A DNA stretch of 56,724 bases from an uncultured Faecalibaculum sp. (GCF_910588395.1 NZ_CAJUPA010000014.1:1-56724), one strand, 5' to 3'. Counted from the first letter of the stretch, positions 8,288-17,334 are shown. Notes: a model not told the origin generated them from the letters alone. A program made the numbers and translations.

Positions 8288-9520
8288 ATGAAGATTTTGG
8301 TCATTGGCAAGGGCGGCCGGGAACACGCCCTGGCTTCCGCCCTGGCGGCTTCACCCCGCTGCACGCAGCTGTTCTGCGCGCCGGGCAACCCGGGCATGGG
8401 ATGTATCGGCACGAATGTGAACATCAGTGACTCTGACACAGAGGCCATGGTGCAGTTTGCCCGGCAGGAAGGCATCGATCTGGCGGTGATTGGTCCGGAG
8501 TCCGCTCTGGCGGCGGGTATGGCAGATGCCCTGGAAGAAGCGGGAATCCGGGTATTCGGTCCTTCCAGAGCCGCGGCGCAGGTGGAATCCTCCAAGGATT
8601 TCGCCAAGGAAATCATGAAGAAATACGGCATTCCCACAGCAGCCTGGCACACCTTTGATGACGCAGAAGCTGCCCGGGCCTGGGTACAGGCGCAGGGTGC
8701 TCCCATTGTCATCAAGGAAGACGGCCTGAAGGCCGGCAAGGGTGTCACGGTGGCCATGGATCTGGATACAGCTCTGGAGGCTGTGGATGCGGCGTTTGCC
8801 CAGGAAGGCGGCCGGGTGGTCATCGAAGAATACCTGGAGGGATTCGAGTACAGTCTCATCGCCCTGGTACACGATGGTCTGGTGATTCCGCTGGAAACGG
8901 CGCAGGATCACAAACGTGTGGGCGATGGCGACACAGGCCCGAATACCGGCGGCATGGGTTCCTATTCTCCGGTTCGGAAAATCACGCCGGAGATCCTGGA
9001 GGAAACCATGAAAACTGTCATGGAGCCCATGGCGGCTGCGCTGGTCAGCGAAGGGGTTCCCTTCACCGGATTCCTGTACGGCGGGCTCATGCTGACGGAA
9101 GACGGCATCAAAGTCATTGAATTCAATGCCCGGTTCGGGGATCCGGAAGCCGAGGTCATCCTTCCCCGGCTGGAGAGCGATTTTGTGGAGGCGATCCTGT
9201 CGGTCATGGATGGCAGACCCGTCAGCCTGCAGTGGTCGCCGAAGACCTGCCACGGCGTGGTGCTGGCCAGCACGGGGTACCCTGCAGGCAGCACCAAAGG
9301 CGCACCCATTGAAATTGCTGATACAGACGCGCAGATCTTCCACATGGGAACCCGCAACGAAGATGGGCAGCTGCTGACAGACGGCGGACGGGTGCTCATG
9401 GCGGTGACCATGGAGGACACCCTGGAAGAAGCCTTTGCGCATACATACCGGGAACTGGACAGCATCCGCTGCCCGGAACTGTTTTACCGCACGGATATCG
9501 GAAGAAAGGACATGGACTGA
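8288..9520 (+). CDS. purD: phosphoribosylamine-glycine ligase (GAR synthetase)
   Basis: Second step of de novo purine synthesis: joins glycine to phosphoribosylamine with ATP. 410 residues, family-typical. N-terminal MKILVIGKGGREHAL, the PNTGGMGSYSP ATP-grasp segment and EFNARFGDPEAEV (Mg/ATP ligands) are all present. Start 8288 is favoured over ATG 8282 because AAAGGA at 8275-8280 would otherwise touch the start. The stop overlaps the fhs start by one base, so translation is coupled. No other pur gene is adjacent except purF at 15291, so purine genes are scattered here. Confidence 0.96.
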   Translation: MKILVIGKGGREHALASALAASPRCTQLFCAPGNPGMGCIGTNVNISDSDTEAMVQFARQEGIDLAVIGPESALAAGMADALEEAGIRVFGPSRAAAQVESSKDFAKEIMKKYGIPTAAWHTFDDAEAARAWVQAQGAPIVIKEDGLKAGKGVTVAMDLDTALEAVDAAFAQEGGRVVIEEYLEGFEYSLIALVHDGLVIPLETAQDHKRVGDGDTGPNTGGMGSYSPVRKITPEILEETMKTVMEPMAAALVSEGVPFTGFLYGGLMLTEDGIKVIEFNARFGDPEAEVILPRLESDFVEAILSVMDGRPVSLQWSPKTCHGVVLASTGYPAGSTKGAPIEIADTDAQIFHMGTRNEDGQLLTDGGRVLMAVTMEDTLEEAFAHTYRELDSIRCPELFYRTDIGRKDMD

Positions 9521-11187
9521 TGGCTCTGACAGATCTGGAAATTGCACAGGCTTGTGTGCTGGACCCCATTGACAAAGTGGCTGCCAAAGCGGGCATTCCC
9601 GCCGATGCGCTGGAACCCTATGGAAAGACCAAGGCGAAACTCTCCCAAGAGTACCTGGATTCTCTGACAGGTCCGGATGGAAAGCTGATCCTGGTGACCG
9701 CCATCAATCCCACCAAAGCCGGCGAAGGCAAGTCCACCACCACTGTGGGCCTGGGAGATGCCCTGAACCGTCTGGGCAAGCGGACGATGATGGCTCTGCG
9801 GGAACCGAGTCTGGGACCGGTGTTCGGCCTCAAGGGGGGCGCTGCCGGCGGCGGCTATGCCCAGGTGGTGCCCATGGAAGACATCAATCTGCATTTCACC
9901 GGCGACATGCACGCCATCACCACGGCCAACAACCTGCTTTCCGCGGTGATTGACAACCACATCCACCAGGGCAATGAGCTGGGCATTGATCCGGAGAGAA
10001 TCACGTTCCGGCGCTGTCTGGACATGAATGACCGGGAACTGCGGCAGATCAGCATTGGTCTGGGTCCGAAAGCCAACGGAATCAAGCGGGAAGACGGATT
10101 CAACATCACCGTGGCCAGCGAAGTCATGGCAGCACTGTGTCTGGCCCGGGATCTGCAGGATCTGAAAAAGCGGTTCGGCGACATGCTGGTGGGATACAAT
10201 TTCGACGGCGATCCGGTCTATGCCCGGGATCTGAAAGTGGAAGGGGCCATGGCCATGGTCATGAAAGACGCAGTAAAGCCCAATCTCGTGCAGACACTGG
10301 AGCACAACCCGGTGCTGATCCACGGCGGGCCCTTCGCGAACATCGCCCATGGGTGCAACTCGGTGATTGCCACCCGCACGGCGCTGAAGCTGGCGGACTA
10401 TGTGGTGACGGAAGCCGGGTTCGGTGCGGATCTGGGCGCGGAGAAGTTCCTGGACATCAAGTGCCGGCTGGCGGATCTTCATCCCTCGGCGGTGGTGATC
10501 GTGGCCACGATCCGGGCGCTGAAGCAGCACGGGGGTGTGGCGTTTGAGGATCTGGGCACGGAAAATGTGCCGGCTCTGCAAGCGGGAATCGCCAACCTGG
10601 AAAAGCACATCGAGACGGTCAAGGCCTTTGGGCTGCCCTATGTGATTGCCATCAATGAGTTTTCCAGCGACACCCCCCGGGAAATCGAAGCGCTCCAGAC
10701 CTGGTGCGAAGAGAACGGTCATCCGATGTCTCTTTCCCAGGTATGGGCCAAAGGCGGCGAAGGAGCACTGGACCTGGCGGAAAAAGTCGTGGCGCTGACG
10801 GAACAGCCCAACGATTTCGCGGTTCTGTATGATGAAACGCTGCCCATTGAAGAGAAAACCGCCATCATTGCCCGGAAGGTATACGGCGCGGACGGGGTGC
10901 AGTTCACGGAAGAAGCCAGAGAGCAGCTGGCGGAGTTCCGGAAGCATGGCTGGGACAAACTGCCTGTCTGCATGGCCAAGACCCAGATGTCTCTCTCGGA
11001 TGACCCCGCGAAAATGGGACGTCCCGAACACTTTGACATCACCGTCCGGGAACTGCGTCCGTCTCTGGGAGCCGGATTTGTGGTGGCTCTTACCGGCAAG
11101 GTGCTGACGATGCCCGGACTGCCCAAGCATCCGTCCGCCCTGGATATGGATATTGACGAAGAAGGAAAAATCACCGGTCTGTTCTGA
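9520..11187 (+). CDS. fhs: formate-tetrahydrofolate ligase
   Basis: Makes 10-formyl-tetrahydrofolate from formate, THF and ATP, supplying one-carbon units for purines and formyl-Met. 555 residues, the standard length. The P-loop TPAxKGExKST-type segment reads NPTKAGEGKSTTTVGLGDAL near residue 62; GLKGGAAGGGYAQV and the C-terminal KVLTMPGLPKHPSA are diagnostic. Overlap with purD by one base indicates one transcript, and the pairing makes sense because purine ring closure consumes 10-formyl-THF. Confidence 0.97.
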   Translation: MALTDLEIAQACVLDPIDKVAAKAGIPADALEPYGKTKAKLSQEYLDSLTGPDGKLILVTAINPTKAGEGKSTTTVGLGDALNRLGKRTMMALREPSLGPVFGLKGGAAGGGYAQVVPMEDINLHFTGDMHAITTANNLLSAVIDNHIHQGNELGIDPERITFRRCLDMNDRELRQISIGLGPKANGIKREDGFNITVASEVMAALCLARDLQDLKKRFGDMLVGYNFDGDPVYARDLKVEGAMAMVMKDAVKPNLVQTLEHNPVLIHGGPFANIAHGCNSVIATRTALKLADYVVTEAGFGADLGAEKFLDIKCRLADLHPSAVVIVATIRALKQHGGVAFEDLGTENVPALQAGIANLEKHIETVKAFGLPYVIAINEFSSDTPREIEALQTWCEENGHPMSLSQVWAKGGEGALDLAEKVVALTEQPNDFAVLYDETLPIEEKTAIIARKVYGADGVQFTEEAREQLAEFRKHGWDKLPVCMAKTQMSLSDDPAKMGRPEHFDITVRELRPSLGAGFVVALTGKVLTMPGLPKHPSALDMDIDEEGKITGLF

Positions 11188-11211
11188 TTCTCTGCAGGTC
11201 AGTGACAGGAT

Positions 11212-11262
11212 ACACAAAAACCGCGGGCATTGAATGATTTTTGATGCCGCGGTTTTTTGTGT
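11212..11262. terminator. bidirectional terminator between fhs and the DeoR gene
   Basis: Nineteen-base arms (11212-11230 and 11244-11262) with the core CCGCGG pairing, flanked by A5 on the left and T6 on the right. It can serve both convergent genes. Confidence 0.85.
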
Positions 11263-11284
11263 CTGAAAATGACCGGGGAAGCAG

Positions 11285-12055
11285 TCAGTTTTTCTCTGTG
11301 CCGGCTTCGATGATCCGGGGGACGCCAGCCACTTTTTTTCGCTGTTCCGGACTCAGCCGCGTGGTGATCAGAGCCGACAGTTCTGAAAAATCCGCGTAAC
11401 AGAACGTGCCGCTGCTTCCAAACTTGGAGCCGTCTGCCAGCAGGATCCGCTGCCGGGCGCGGCGGAGAACTTCGTGCTTGATGAGCACCTCGTCAAAGGA
11501 AAAAGTCGTGGGGCCATCGGTGTGTGCAAATCCATCGGAGCCGAAAAATGCGGCGTCCAGGGAAAACGGACGGAGACTTTCCACGGCGGTGGTCCCGGTG
11601 AGGCTCTGTCCCTTGGAATCGAGTCTGCCGCCGGTGAGAATCAGGGTGTGCTTTGTCTGGGAAAGCGCCTGGGCAGCAGAGAGGGAATTGGTGATGATCG
11701 TCAGGTCTTTCTTTGCAGCCAGCAGCGGCACCAGCGCCAGTACCGTGGAGCCGGGATCCAGCCAGATGACACTGCCGTCTTTGACGAACTGCAGCGCCCG
11801 GCCGGCAATCTGCTGCTTGTCCAGGGCGTGGTCGGTGATTTTCATGTTCACCGGCAGCCAGATGTGTTCCGAGATGATCCGGGCATGACCATGGGTTTTT
11901 TCGACCAGACCCCGTTCCTGAAGAACCTGCAGGTCCTTGCGGATGGTTTCGTCGCTGACCTGGAGCTGTGCGGCAAGAGCCGAGATTTTCATGGTGCCGG
12001 CTTCACTGAGCAGCTGCCAGAGCTGATCCTGCCGCCGTATGGCTTTGGTTTTCAC
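11285..12055 (-). CDS. DeoR-family transcriptional regulator
   Basis: 256 residues with GTG start; AGGAGG sits 8 bases upstream. N-terminal winged helix (QDQLWQLLSEAGTMKISALAAQLQVSDETIRKDLQVLQERG) and a DeoR sensor domain: DPGSTVLALVPLL, TNSLSAAQAL, LTGGRLDSKGQSLTG, FFGSDGFAHTDGPTTF and LLADGSKFG, the sugar-phosphate-binding part. It is divergent from hxlA across a 235-base gap, so it most likely regulates the hxlA-hxlB-cupin operon in response to a sugar phosphate. That target is inferred from position only. Confidence 0.9.
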   Translation of the reverse strand: MKTKAIRRQDQLWQLLSEAGTMKISALAAQLQVSDETIRKDLQVLQERGLVEKTHGHARIISEHIWLPVNMKITDHALDKQQIAGRALQFVKDGSVIWLDPGSTVLALVPLLAAKKDLTIITNSLSAAQALSQTKHTLILTGGRLDSKGQSLTGTTAVESLRPFSLDAAFFGSDGFAHTDGPTTFSFDEVLIKHEVLRRARQRILLADGSKFGSSGTFCYADFSELSALITTRLSPEQRKKVAGVPRIIEAGTEKN

Positions 12056-12290
12056 TGGACTGACCTCCTGTCTGCGGCTTAACTGACATCAGTATAGCGT
12101 GCCGGGAAACAGAAGTTGACAAAACGGGTCTGAAAATGGGAATAACCGCAGAAAATTCAGGGAAAACCAGATTATATTTCGGCAGTTCCCAATAATCCAA
12201 TTTCTGCATGGAGAATCCAACGGCTGCCGGCTATGATGAGATTGTCAAACGAAGAGAGCCGGCCGGGCCGGAAAGAAGGAGGAACCTGAT
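12056..12290. promoter_or_regulatory. divergent promoter region, DeoR regulator / hxl operon
   Basis: 235 bases without a gene. On the minus strand TATACT (complement of 12092-12097) can serve the DeoR gene. On the plus strand TATGAT at 12232-12237 is a possible -10 for hxlA, and a TTGACA at 12116-12121 is also present but lacks a well-spaced -10. hxlA has a strong ribosome site, AAGGAGGAA, just before 12291. No clear operator repeat was found. Confidence 0.4.
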
Positions 12291-12926
12291 ATGAAACTGC
12301 AGGCTGCACTGGATACGCTGACACTGGATGAGTGTCTGGATCTGCTCAGGGAAACCCATGGAGCCGTGGATGTGGCAGAAGTGGGAACACCCTTTGTGAT
12401 CGAAGAAGGGATGGCGCCGGTGAAGGCCATCAAGGCGGCGTTCCCGCAAATCGAAGTGCTGGCAGATGCCAAGATCATGGACGCGGGAGAATTTGAAGCT
12501 GACAAATGTTTCGAAGCAGGCGCCGACATTGTCACCGTGCTGGGGGTTTCCTATGACGAAACCATCGAAGGCGTGGTCCGCTCCGCCAGAAAGCACGGCG
12601 GACAGGTCATGGTGGACATGATTGCGGTACAGGATCTGGCCGGCCGGGCAAAGGAAATCGATGCCATGGGCGTGGATTACATCTGTGTGCACACGGCTTT
12701 CGACATTCAGGGCACCGGGCAGAAAGATCCCCTGGAGGATCTGAAAATCGTCAACAGTGTCATCAGAAACGCGAAGTCGGCGGTGGCCGGCGGCGTCAAG
12801 CTGGACACCATTGATGCGATTGCCGCGGAGAATCCCGGCATCATCGTGGTGGGCGGTGCCATCTGCAATGCGAAGGACCGGGCGGCCATGGCAGAGGAAA
12901 TGAAAGAAAGGATGAACAGAGCATGA
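12291..12926 (+). CDS. hxlA: 3-hexulose-6-phosphate synthase
   Basis: 211 residues. A TIM-barrel of the HPS/KGPDC family, which condenses formaldehyde with ribulose 5-phosphate (or runs in reverse to make Ru5P). The family-defining strands are close to typical HPS: MKLQAALDTL, DVAEVGTPFVIEEGMAPVK, LADAKIMDAGEFEA (Asp-x-Lys-x-x-Asp metal/phosphate motif), VDYICVHTAFD, AVAGGVKLDTI and IIVVGGAI. Its stop overlaps the start of hxlB by 4 bases. Together these give the ribulose monophosphate couple, used for formaldehyde detoxification or pentose phosphate supply. Which one applies here is not shown. Confidence 0.92.
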   Translation: MKLQAALDTLTLDECLDLLRETHGAVDVAEVGTPFVIEEGMAPVKAIKAAFPQIEVLADAKIMDAGEFEADKCFEAGADIVTVLGVSYDETIEGVVRSARKHGGQVMVDMIAVQDLAGRAKEIDAMGVDYICVHTAFDIQGTGQKDPLEDLKIVNSVIRNAKSAVAGGVKLDTIDAIAAENPGIIVVGGAICNAKDRAAMAEEMKERMNRA

Positions 12927-13483
12927 CCTACGAAAACTACGCGGAAACCGTACTGGATGAACTGGGGCACACACTGCTGTCTGTCAGCGATGAAACCGCT
13001 TCGGACTTTGTGAATCTGATTGACGGAGCCAAAGAGATTTTCTGTGCGGGAGCCGGCCGGTCCGGGTTCCAGATCAGAGGATTTGCCATGCGGCTGATGC
13101 ACATGGGCCGGCAGAGTTACGTGGTGGGGGAAACCTGCACACCGAACATCACCAGTGACGGGGTTCTGGTGATCTGCTCCGGATCCGGTTCCACCAAATC
13201 CCTGGTGAACCATGCGCAGAAAGCCCGGGAAGTGGGTGCCCGGATTGCCCTGATCACCATCAATCCGGAGAGCCCCATTGCCGAAATGGCCGACGTGGTG
13301 GTGGAAATTTCCGCTCCGAGTCCCAAATCCGCAAAAGAAGGACAGATCCGGTCCATTCAGCCCATGGGGTCTCTCTTTGAGCAGAGCGAAGGGCTGTTTC
13401 TGGACTGCGCGATCATGATGCTCATGGAAAAACATCACATGGATTCCGATACCATGTTCGGCCGGCATGCGAACATGGAGTGA
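12923..13483 (+). CDS. hxlB: 6-phospho-3-hexuloisomerase
   Basis: 186 residues, SIS-domain sugar isomerase that interconverts 3-hexulose 6-phosphate and fructose 6-phosphate. Visible motifs are IFCAGAGRSGFQIRGFAMRLMHMG, the phosphate loop CSGSGSTKSLV, and FEQSEGLFLDCAIMMLM near the C-terminus, all characteristic of PHI. The start overlaps hxlA (ATGA), so the two steps are translationally coupled. Confidence 0.92.
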   Translation: MTYENYAETVLDELGHTLLSVSDETASDFVNLIDGAKEIFCAGAGRSGFQIRGFAMRLMHMGRQSYVVGETCTPNITSDGVLVICSGSGSTKSLVNHAQKAREVGARIALITINPESPIAEMADVVVEISAPSPKSAKEGQIRSIQPMGSLFEQSEGLFLDCAIMMLMEKHHMDSDTMFGRHANME

Positions 13484-13512
13484 GTTCTGCAGTCAGAAGG
13501 AGGAGAAACGAC

Positions 13513-13875
13513 ATGAAACAGGAAGTCATCAAATACATCGAAAAGCCCTGGGGCTATGAAAAACTGTTCACCTGCAATGACAGCTATGCGCTGAAGGAGA
13601 TCGGATTCAAAAAAGGCGCCCGCTGCTCCCTGCAGAAACACGTGCAGAAACTGGAACATGCCTACATCCTGTACGGCGAGATCCAGGTGGAGGAAGACAA
13701 CGAAAACGGAGAAATCGAAGTGCATGTATACCGTCCGGGGGAATGCTATGAGCAGAAACCCGGGGCACGCCACCGGGTGACGGCGCTGGAGGACAGTGCG
13801 ATCATTGAAGTGAGCACACCGCACCTGGATGATGTGATCCGTCTGGAGGACGACTACGGCCGGCAGGACAGATAA
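13513..13875 (+). CDS. single-domain cupin, phosphomannose-isomerase-like
   Basis: 120 residues. The N-terminus VIKYIEKPWGYEKLF and the core KGARCSLQKHVQKLEHAYILYGEIQVE...GECYEQKPGARHRVTALEDSAIIEVSTP look like the cupin of type II mannose-6-phosphate isomerases and mannose-1-phosphate guanylyltransferases. The metal ligand pattern is KHVQKLEHAYI. Start 13513 is set by AGGAGGAG 8 bases upstream. Third gene of the hxl operon; a sugar-phosphate isomerase or epimerase role acting beside HPS/PHI is plausible but unproven. Confidence 0.75.
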   Translation: MKQEVIKYIEKPWGYEKLFTCNDSYALKEIGFKKGARCSLQKHVQKLEHAYILYGEIQVEEDNENGEIEVHVYRPGECYEQKPGARHRVTALEDSAIIEVSTPHLDDVIRLEDDYGRQDR

Positions 13876-13899
13876 GTCCGCAGGCTGTCAGGAAACGGG

Positions 13900-13929
13900 A
13901 AACCGCCGTCAGCTGTATCGGCGGTTTTT
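13900..13929 (+). terminator. terminator of the hxl operon
   Basis: AAACCGCCG (13900-13908) pairs with CGGCGGTTT (13919-13927) and runs into T5. Confidence 0.85.
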
Positions 13930-14071
13930 GCTGTCTCTTCCCGGCGTCGGGCGGTTTTGCAGACACCACCTGTCATTCCCGGTAAAATAAATTCATACCT
14001 GCTGCCGGATTGCCGGCTGCAACCTGTACGAAATGGAATAACTGAAATGGAATAAAAGGAAGGGAGCTGCC

Positions 14072-15232
14072 ATGAAGAAATACAAAATCCCCTGGAAACT
14101 GATCCTGGCGCTGACAGCCGCAGTGCTGTTCATTCTGAATTTTTCCGGTGTGCTGCAGGGGCTGAGTCTGCTCTGGAATGCGGCGCTGCCTCTGATTCTG
14201 GGGGGCTGCCTTGCCTTCGTGCTGAATCTGATCATGTATCCCATTGAGAGCTGGTTCAGAAACAAAAGCCCGAAGCTGGAGAAAAAAGCCCGGCCGCTGG
14301 CCATCACGCTGTCGCTGCTGATTTTCATTGGCATCATTTCGCTGCTGTGCGTGCTGGTGCTGCCGCAGCTGGTGGAAAGCATTCAGCTGCTGATCCGTAC
14401 GATTCCCGGCTATGTCCGGGATCTGCAGGAGTTTCTCTCCAAGCTGTTCAAGGACCATCCCCAGATTGCGGATTACATCAACAGTCTGAACATCGACTGG
14501 AATTCCATGTTCCAGAAAATCACCGGGTTCCTCTCCAGCGGTGTGCAGGGGGCTCTGAACTCCGCTGTCACCGTGGTGACAAGCATTACCAGCGCAACGG
14601 TCAACAGCATCATCATGCTGATTTTCGCCATTTACATCCTGGCGGACAAGGAACGGTTCGTCCGGCTGTACCACCGCCTGTGTGCCCTGTACCTGCCAAA
14701 GGAAAAAGAAGCCCGGCTGACTCACATTCTGGTGACCTTCGACAGCTCGTTCCGCTCGTTTGTCATTGGCCAGTGCACCGACGCCCTGATCCTGGGTACC
14801 CTGTGCACCCTGGGCATGTGGCTGTTTCAGCTGCCCTATGCACCGATGATCGGCACTCTGGTGGGCGTGACCAACATCATTCCCATGATTGGCGCCTTCA
14901 TCGGCGGCGGAATCGGCTGCTTCCTGGTGTTCACAGTGTCTCCCATGAAGGCGCTGGTGTTCCTGATTTTCCTGTGTGTGATCCAGCAGTTTGAATCCAA
15001 TGTGATCTATCCCCGGATCGTGGGCAACTCCGTGGGACTCCCGGGCATTTTTGTCACGGTGGTGATCGTGATCGGCGGAGCCCTGGCGGGTGTGGCCGGC
15101 ATGGTCATGGGCATTCCCGTGGCGGCAGCCATCTACAAACTGCTGTCGGAATACATTGCGCAGAAAGAAATCCGTGCGGGTCTGCGACCGGATCCGGAAC
15201 AGCAGCCGGAGAAGGCCGGTCCGGCTTCCTGA
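14072..15232 (+). CDS. AI-2E family transporter (UPF0118)
   Basis: 386-residue membrane protein with about eight hydrophobic segments: two at the N-terminus (about 8-60), one near 75-95, a soluble stretch (about 110-165), then several between 170 and 365. PMIGTLVGVTNIIPMIGAFIGGGIGC and NVIYPRIVGNSVGLPGIFV are typical of the AI-2E permease family, whose members export or exchange varied solutes, including Na+/H+ antiport in some. The substrate here is unknown. Ribosome site AAGGAAGGGAG precedes the ATG. It stands alone between the hxl operon and purF. Confidence 0.9.
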   Translation: MKKYKIPWKLILALTAAVLFILNFSGVLQGLSLLWNAALPLILGGCLAFVLNLIMYPIESWFRNKSPKLEKKARPLAITLSLLIFIGIISLLCVLVLPQLVESIQLLIRTIPGYVRDLQEFLSKLFKDHPQIADYINSLNIDWNSMFQKITGFLSSGVQGALNSAVTVVTSITSATVNSIIMLIFAIYILADKERFVRLYHRLCALYLPKEKEARLTHILVTFDSSFRSFVIGQCTDALILGTLCTLGMWLFQLPYAPMIGTLVGVTNIIPMIGAFIGGGIGCFLVFTVSPMKALVFLIFLCVIQQFESNVIYPRIVGNSVGLPGIFVTVVIVIGGALAGVAGMVMGIPVAAAIYKLLSEYIAQKEIRAGLRPDPEQQPEKAGPAS

Positions 15233-15250
15233 GGCACTGTGTGACGATTG

Positions 15251-15290
15251 ACTCCCTGTTGTATAATGAAGCAGCGACAGGGGGTTTTTT
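15251..15290 (+). promoter_or_regulatory. purF promoter nested in a terminator-like hairpin
   Basis: TATAAT (15262-15267) is the -10 box of purF. It lies in the loop of a hairpin with arms ACTCCCTGT (15251-15259) and ACAGGGGGT (15277-15285), followed by T6 up to the purF ATG. Transcripts reading through from 15232 would meet a terminator, while purF transcripts starting near 15274 carry only the right arm, whose GGGGG can act as ribosome site. Confidence 0.55.
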
Positions 15291-16667
15291 ATGTTCGATG
15301 AACTGCATGAAGAATGCGGGGTGTTCGGCTGCTATCAGATTCCGGATGCCGCCAGCATGACATACTATGGTCTGCATTCCCTGCAGCACCGGGGCCAGGA
15401 AGCCAGCGGCATCGCCGTGCAGGACGAAGGCCGGATCACCGTGCTCAAAGGCCGGGGGCTGACCGTGGATGTGTTCCGGAAACCGGAACTGACCGCCCTG
15501 AAGGGGTCCACAGCCATCGGACATGTGCGCTACAGCACTGCCGGCGGCGCAGAAGCCGCCAACATTCAGCCCATTGTGTCTCACAGCCGGCTGGGGGATG
15601 TGGCGGTGGCGCACAACGGGCAGATCGTGAATGAGAAGGAACTGCGCCGCGAGCTGGAGGAAAAAGGAGCGATTTTCCAGGGTACCAGTGATTCCGAGGT
15701 GATCCTGCATCTGATCCGGATGGAAACCGGAACGCTGGAGGAGCGGGTGAAGAAAGCCGCTGCCAGACTGGAAGGTGCCTTTGCGGTGCTGGTGGAAGGA
15801 GAGGGAAAGCTCTTCGCCTTCCGGGACACCCATGGACTCAGGCCGCTGTCCGCTGCCCGGTTTCAGGAAGGCTGGCTGGTTTCCAGCGAGACCTGCGCCT
15901 TTGAAGTCATGGGGATTTATGACAGCGAAACGGTGCCCGCCGGGGGCTTCTGCACCTTTGATGACGGGATCCTCCGGCGTTCGCAGTACCGCGAGCCGGG
16001 CACACCCCATATCTGCGCCATGGAATACATCTACTTTGCCAGACCTGACAGCGTCATTGAAGATGTGAACGTCCACAAGTTCCGGAAACAGACCGGCTGG
16101 CTGCTGGCACAGGACGATGATGTACAGGGAGATGTGGTCGTCGGGGTACCGGACTCCAGTCTGTCTGCCGCCATCGGGTATTCGGAAGCCAGCGGCATTC
16201 CTTTTGAAACCGGTCTGGTGAAGAACCGCTATGTGGGACGGACCTTCATCCAGCCCACCCAGGAAATGCGGGACCGGGGCGTGCGCATGAAGCTGTCCCC
16301 GGTGCGGGAAGCCGTGGAAGGCAAGTCCGTGATCATGATCGACGACAGCATTGTCCGGGGCACCACCAGCCGGCGCATCGTTCGTCTGCTGCGGGAAGCC
16401 GGCGCCCGGGAAATCCATGTGCGGATCGCCAGTCCGGTACTGAAGCTGCCCTGTTTCTACGGTGTGGACATCAGCACGAAGGAAGAGCTGATCGGACACC
16501 GGATGGATGTGGACGCCATACGGCAGTACATCGAAGCGGACTCCCTGAAATTCATGACCCCGCAGCAGCTGCGGTATGCCGCAGGCACTGCCGGTCTTTG
16601 CACCGCCTGCTTTGACGGAGACTATTGTACGGACCTGTTCAGCTATCAGGAGGTTCTGAGCAACTGA
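15291..16667 (+). CDS. purF: amidophosphoribosyltransferase
   Basis: First committed step of purine synthesis: PRPP plus glutamine to phosphoribosylamine. 458 residues. The N-terminal propeptide MFDELHEE is followed by CGVFG, whose Cys is the Ntn nucleophile after cleavage. The PRPP loop reads VIMIDDSIVRGTTSRRIV. Cys positions in PHICAMEYIYFARPDS, LKLPCFYGVD and GLCTACFDGDYC match the four 4Fe-4S ligands of the Bacillus-type enzyme. Supplies substrate to PurD (8288), though the two genes are in different transcripts. Confidence 0.97.
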   Translation: MFDELHEECGVFGCYQIPDAASMTYYGLHSLQHRGQEASGIAVQDEGRITVLKGRGLTVDVFRKPELTALKGSTAIGHVRYSTAGGAEAANIQPIVSHSRLGDVAVAHNGQIVNEKELRRELEEKGAIFQGTSDSEVILHLIRMETGTLEERVKKAAARLEGAFAVLVEGEGKLFAFRDTHGLRPLSAARFQEGWLVSSETCAFEVMGIYDSETVPAGGFCTFDDGILRRSQYREPGTPHICAMEYIYFARPDSVIEDVNVHKFRKQTGWLLAQDDDVQGDVVVGVPDSSLSAAIGYSEASGIPFETGLVKNRYVGRTFIQPTQEMRDRGVRMKLSPVREAVEGKSVIMIDDSIVRGTTSRRIVRLLREAGAREIHVRIASPVLKLPCFYGVDISTKEELIGHRMDVDAIRQYIEADSLKFMTPQQLRYAAGTAGLCTACFDGDYCTDLFSYQEVLSN

Positions 16668-16727
16668 GAAGGGTGTGTCTGCGTATCGCGGTATGATGAA
16701 CACGTAAAAGGAATGGAGGTAATTCCC

Positions 16728-17045
16728 ATGATCAAGCAAGTGGAAAGCGTGGAAAGCTTTAAAACTATTACAGAAGAGCCCGCCGTGCTGATGGACTTCT
16801 TCGCCACCTGGTGCGGTCCCTGCAAAATGCTGCACCCGGTTCTGGAGGCAGTATCCGAGAAGGCTGAAGGTGTCACTGTAGCCCAGTGCGACATTGACAA
16901 GTTCCCGGAAATCGCTGCGGCGTTCAAGGTGCAGAGCGTGCCCACCCTGTTCTTCTTCAAGAACGGCACACCTGTTGCTGCCACCGCAGGCTATCAGCCG
17001 GAACCTCAGCTGATGCAGTTCATTCAGCAGGCACAGGCCAAGTAA
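16728..17045 (+). CDS. trxA: thioredoxin
   Basis: 105 residues with the WCGPCK active site near residue 28, the cis-Pro segment VQSVPTLFFFKNG and the usual length. The start at 16728 follows GGAGG at 16715-16719; an earlier in-frame ATG at 16713 overlaps that ribosome site. TATGAT at 16692-16697 may be its -10 box. General protein disulfide reductase, reduced by TrxB (4131). Confidence 0.96.
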   Translation: MIKQVESVESFKTITEEPAVLMDFFATWCGPCKMLHPVLEAVSEKAEGVTVAQCDIDKFPEIAAAFKVQSVPTLFFFKNGTPVAATAGYQPEPQLMQFIQQAQAK

Positions 17046-17065
17046 CCCTGGAAGAGTGAATCCTG

Positions 17066-17100
17066 AAACCGCCGCCGGATATTGACCGGGGCGGTTTTTT
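17066..17100 (+). terminator. terminator after trxA
   Basis: AAACCGCC (17066-17073) pairs with GGCGGTTT (17090-17097), with an inner CCGG/CCGG pairing and a T6 run. Confidence 0.85.
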
Positions 17101-17334
17101 CTGTGGCAGACGGAAAAAGAAAGAGATGTCACAAATGTTCCATAAACGTGCAAAACAGACAGTAAATCATAAGCTGATCCGTTCGAAATGAATGAAGCTG
17201 ATGATTCTGATTAAAATTACAGATTACGTTACGACAGGAAGAAGCAGGTCGATCAAAGACAAAAGTCAAATAAAATCCCTGACAGCGCATTTTTATTCCA
17301 TGCGAACCAAAATGTACAGGCGAAAAACGAATCC

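Noticed and set aside
9484..11217. 577-residue minus-strand frame opposite fhs
   Set aside because: Antisense shadow of a strongly conserved enzyme gene.
15105..17153. 682-residue minus-strand open frame across purF and trxA
   Set aside because: Lies opposite two certain genes and shows the low-complexity composition typical of an antisense shadow.
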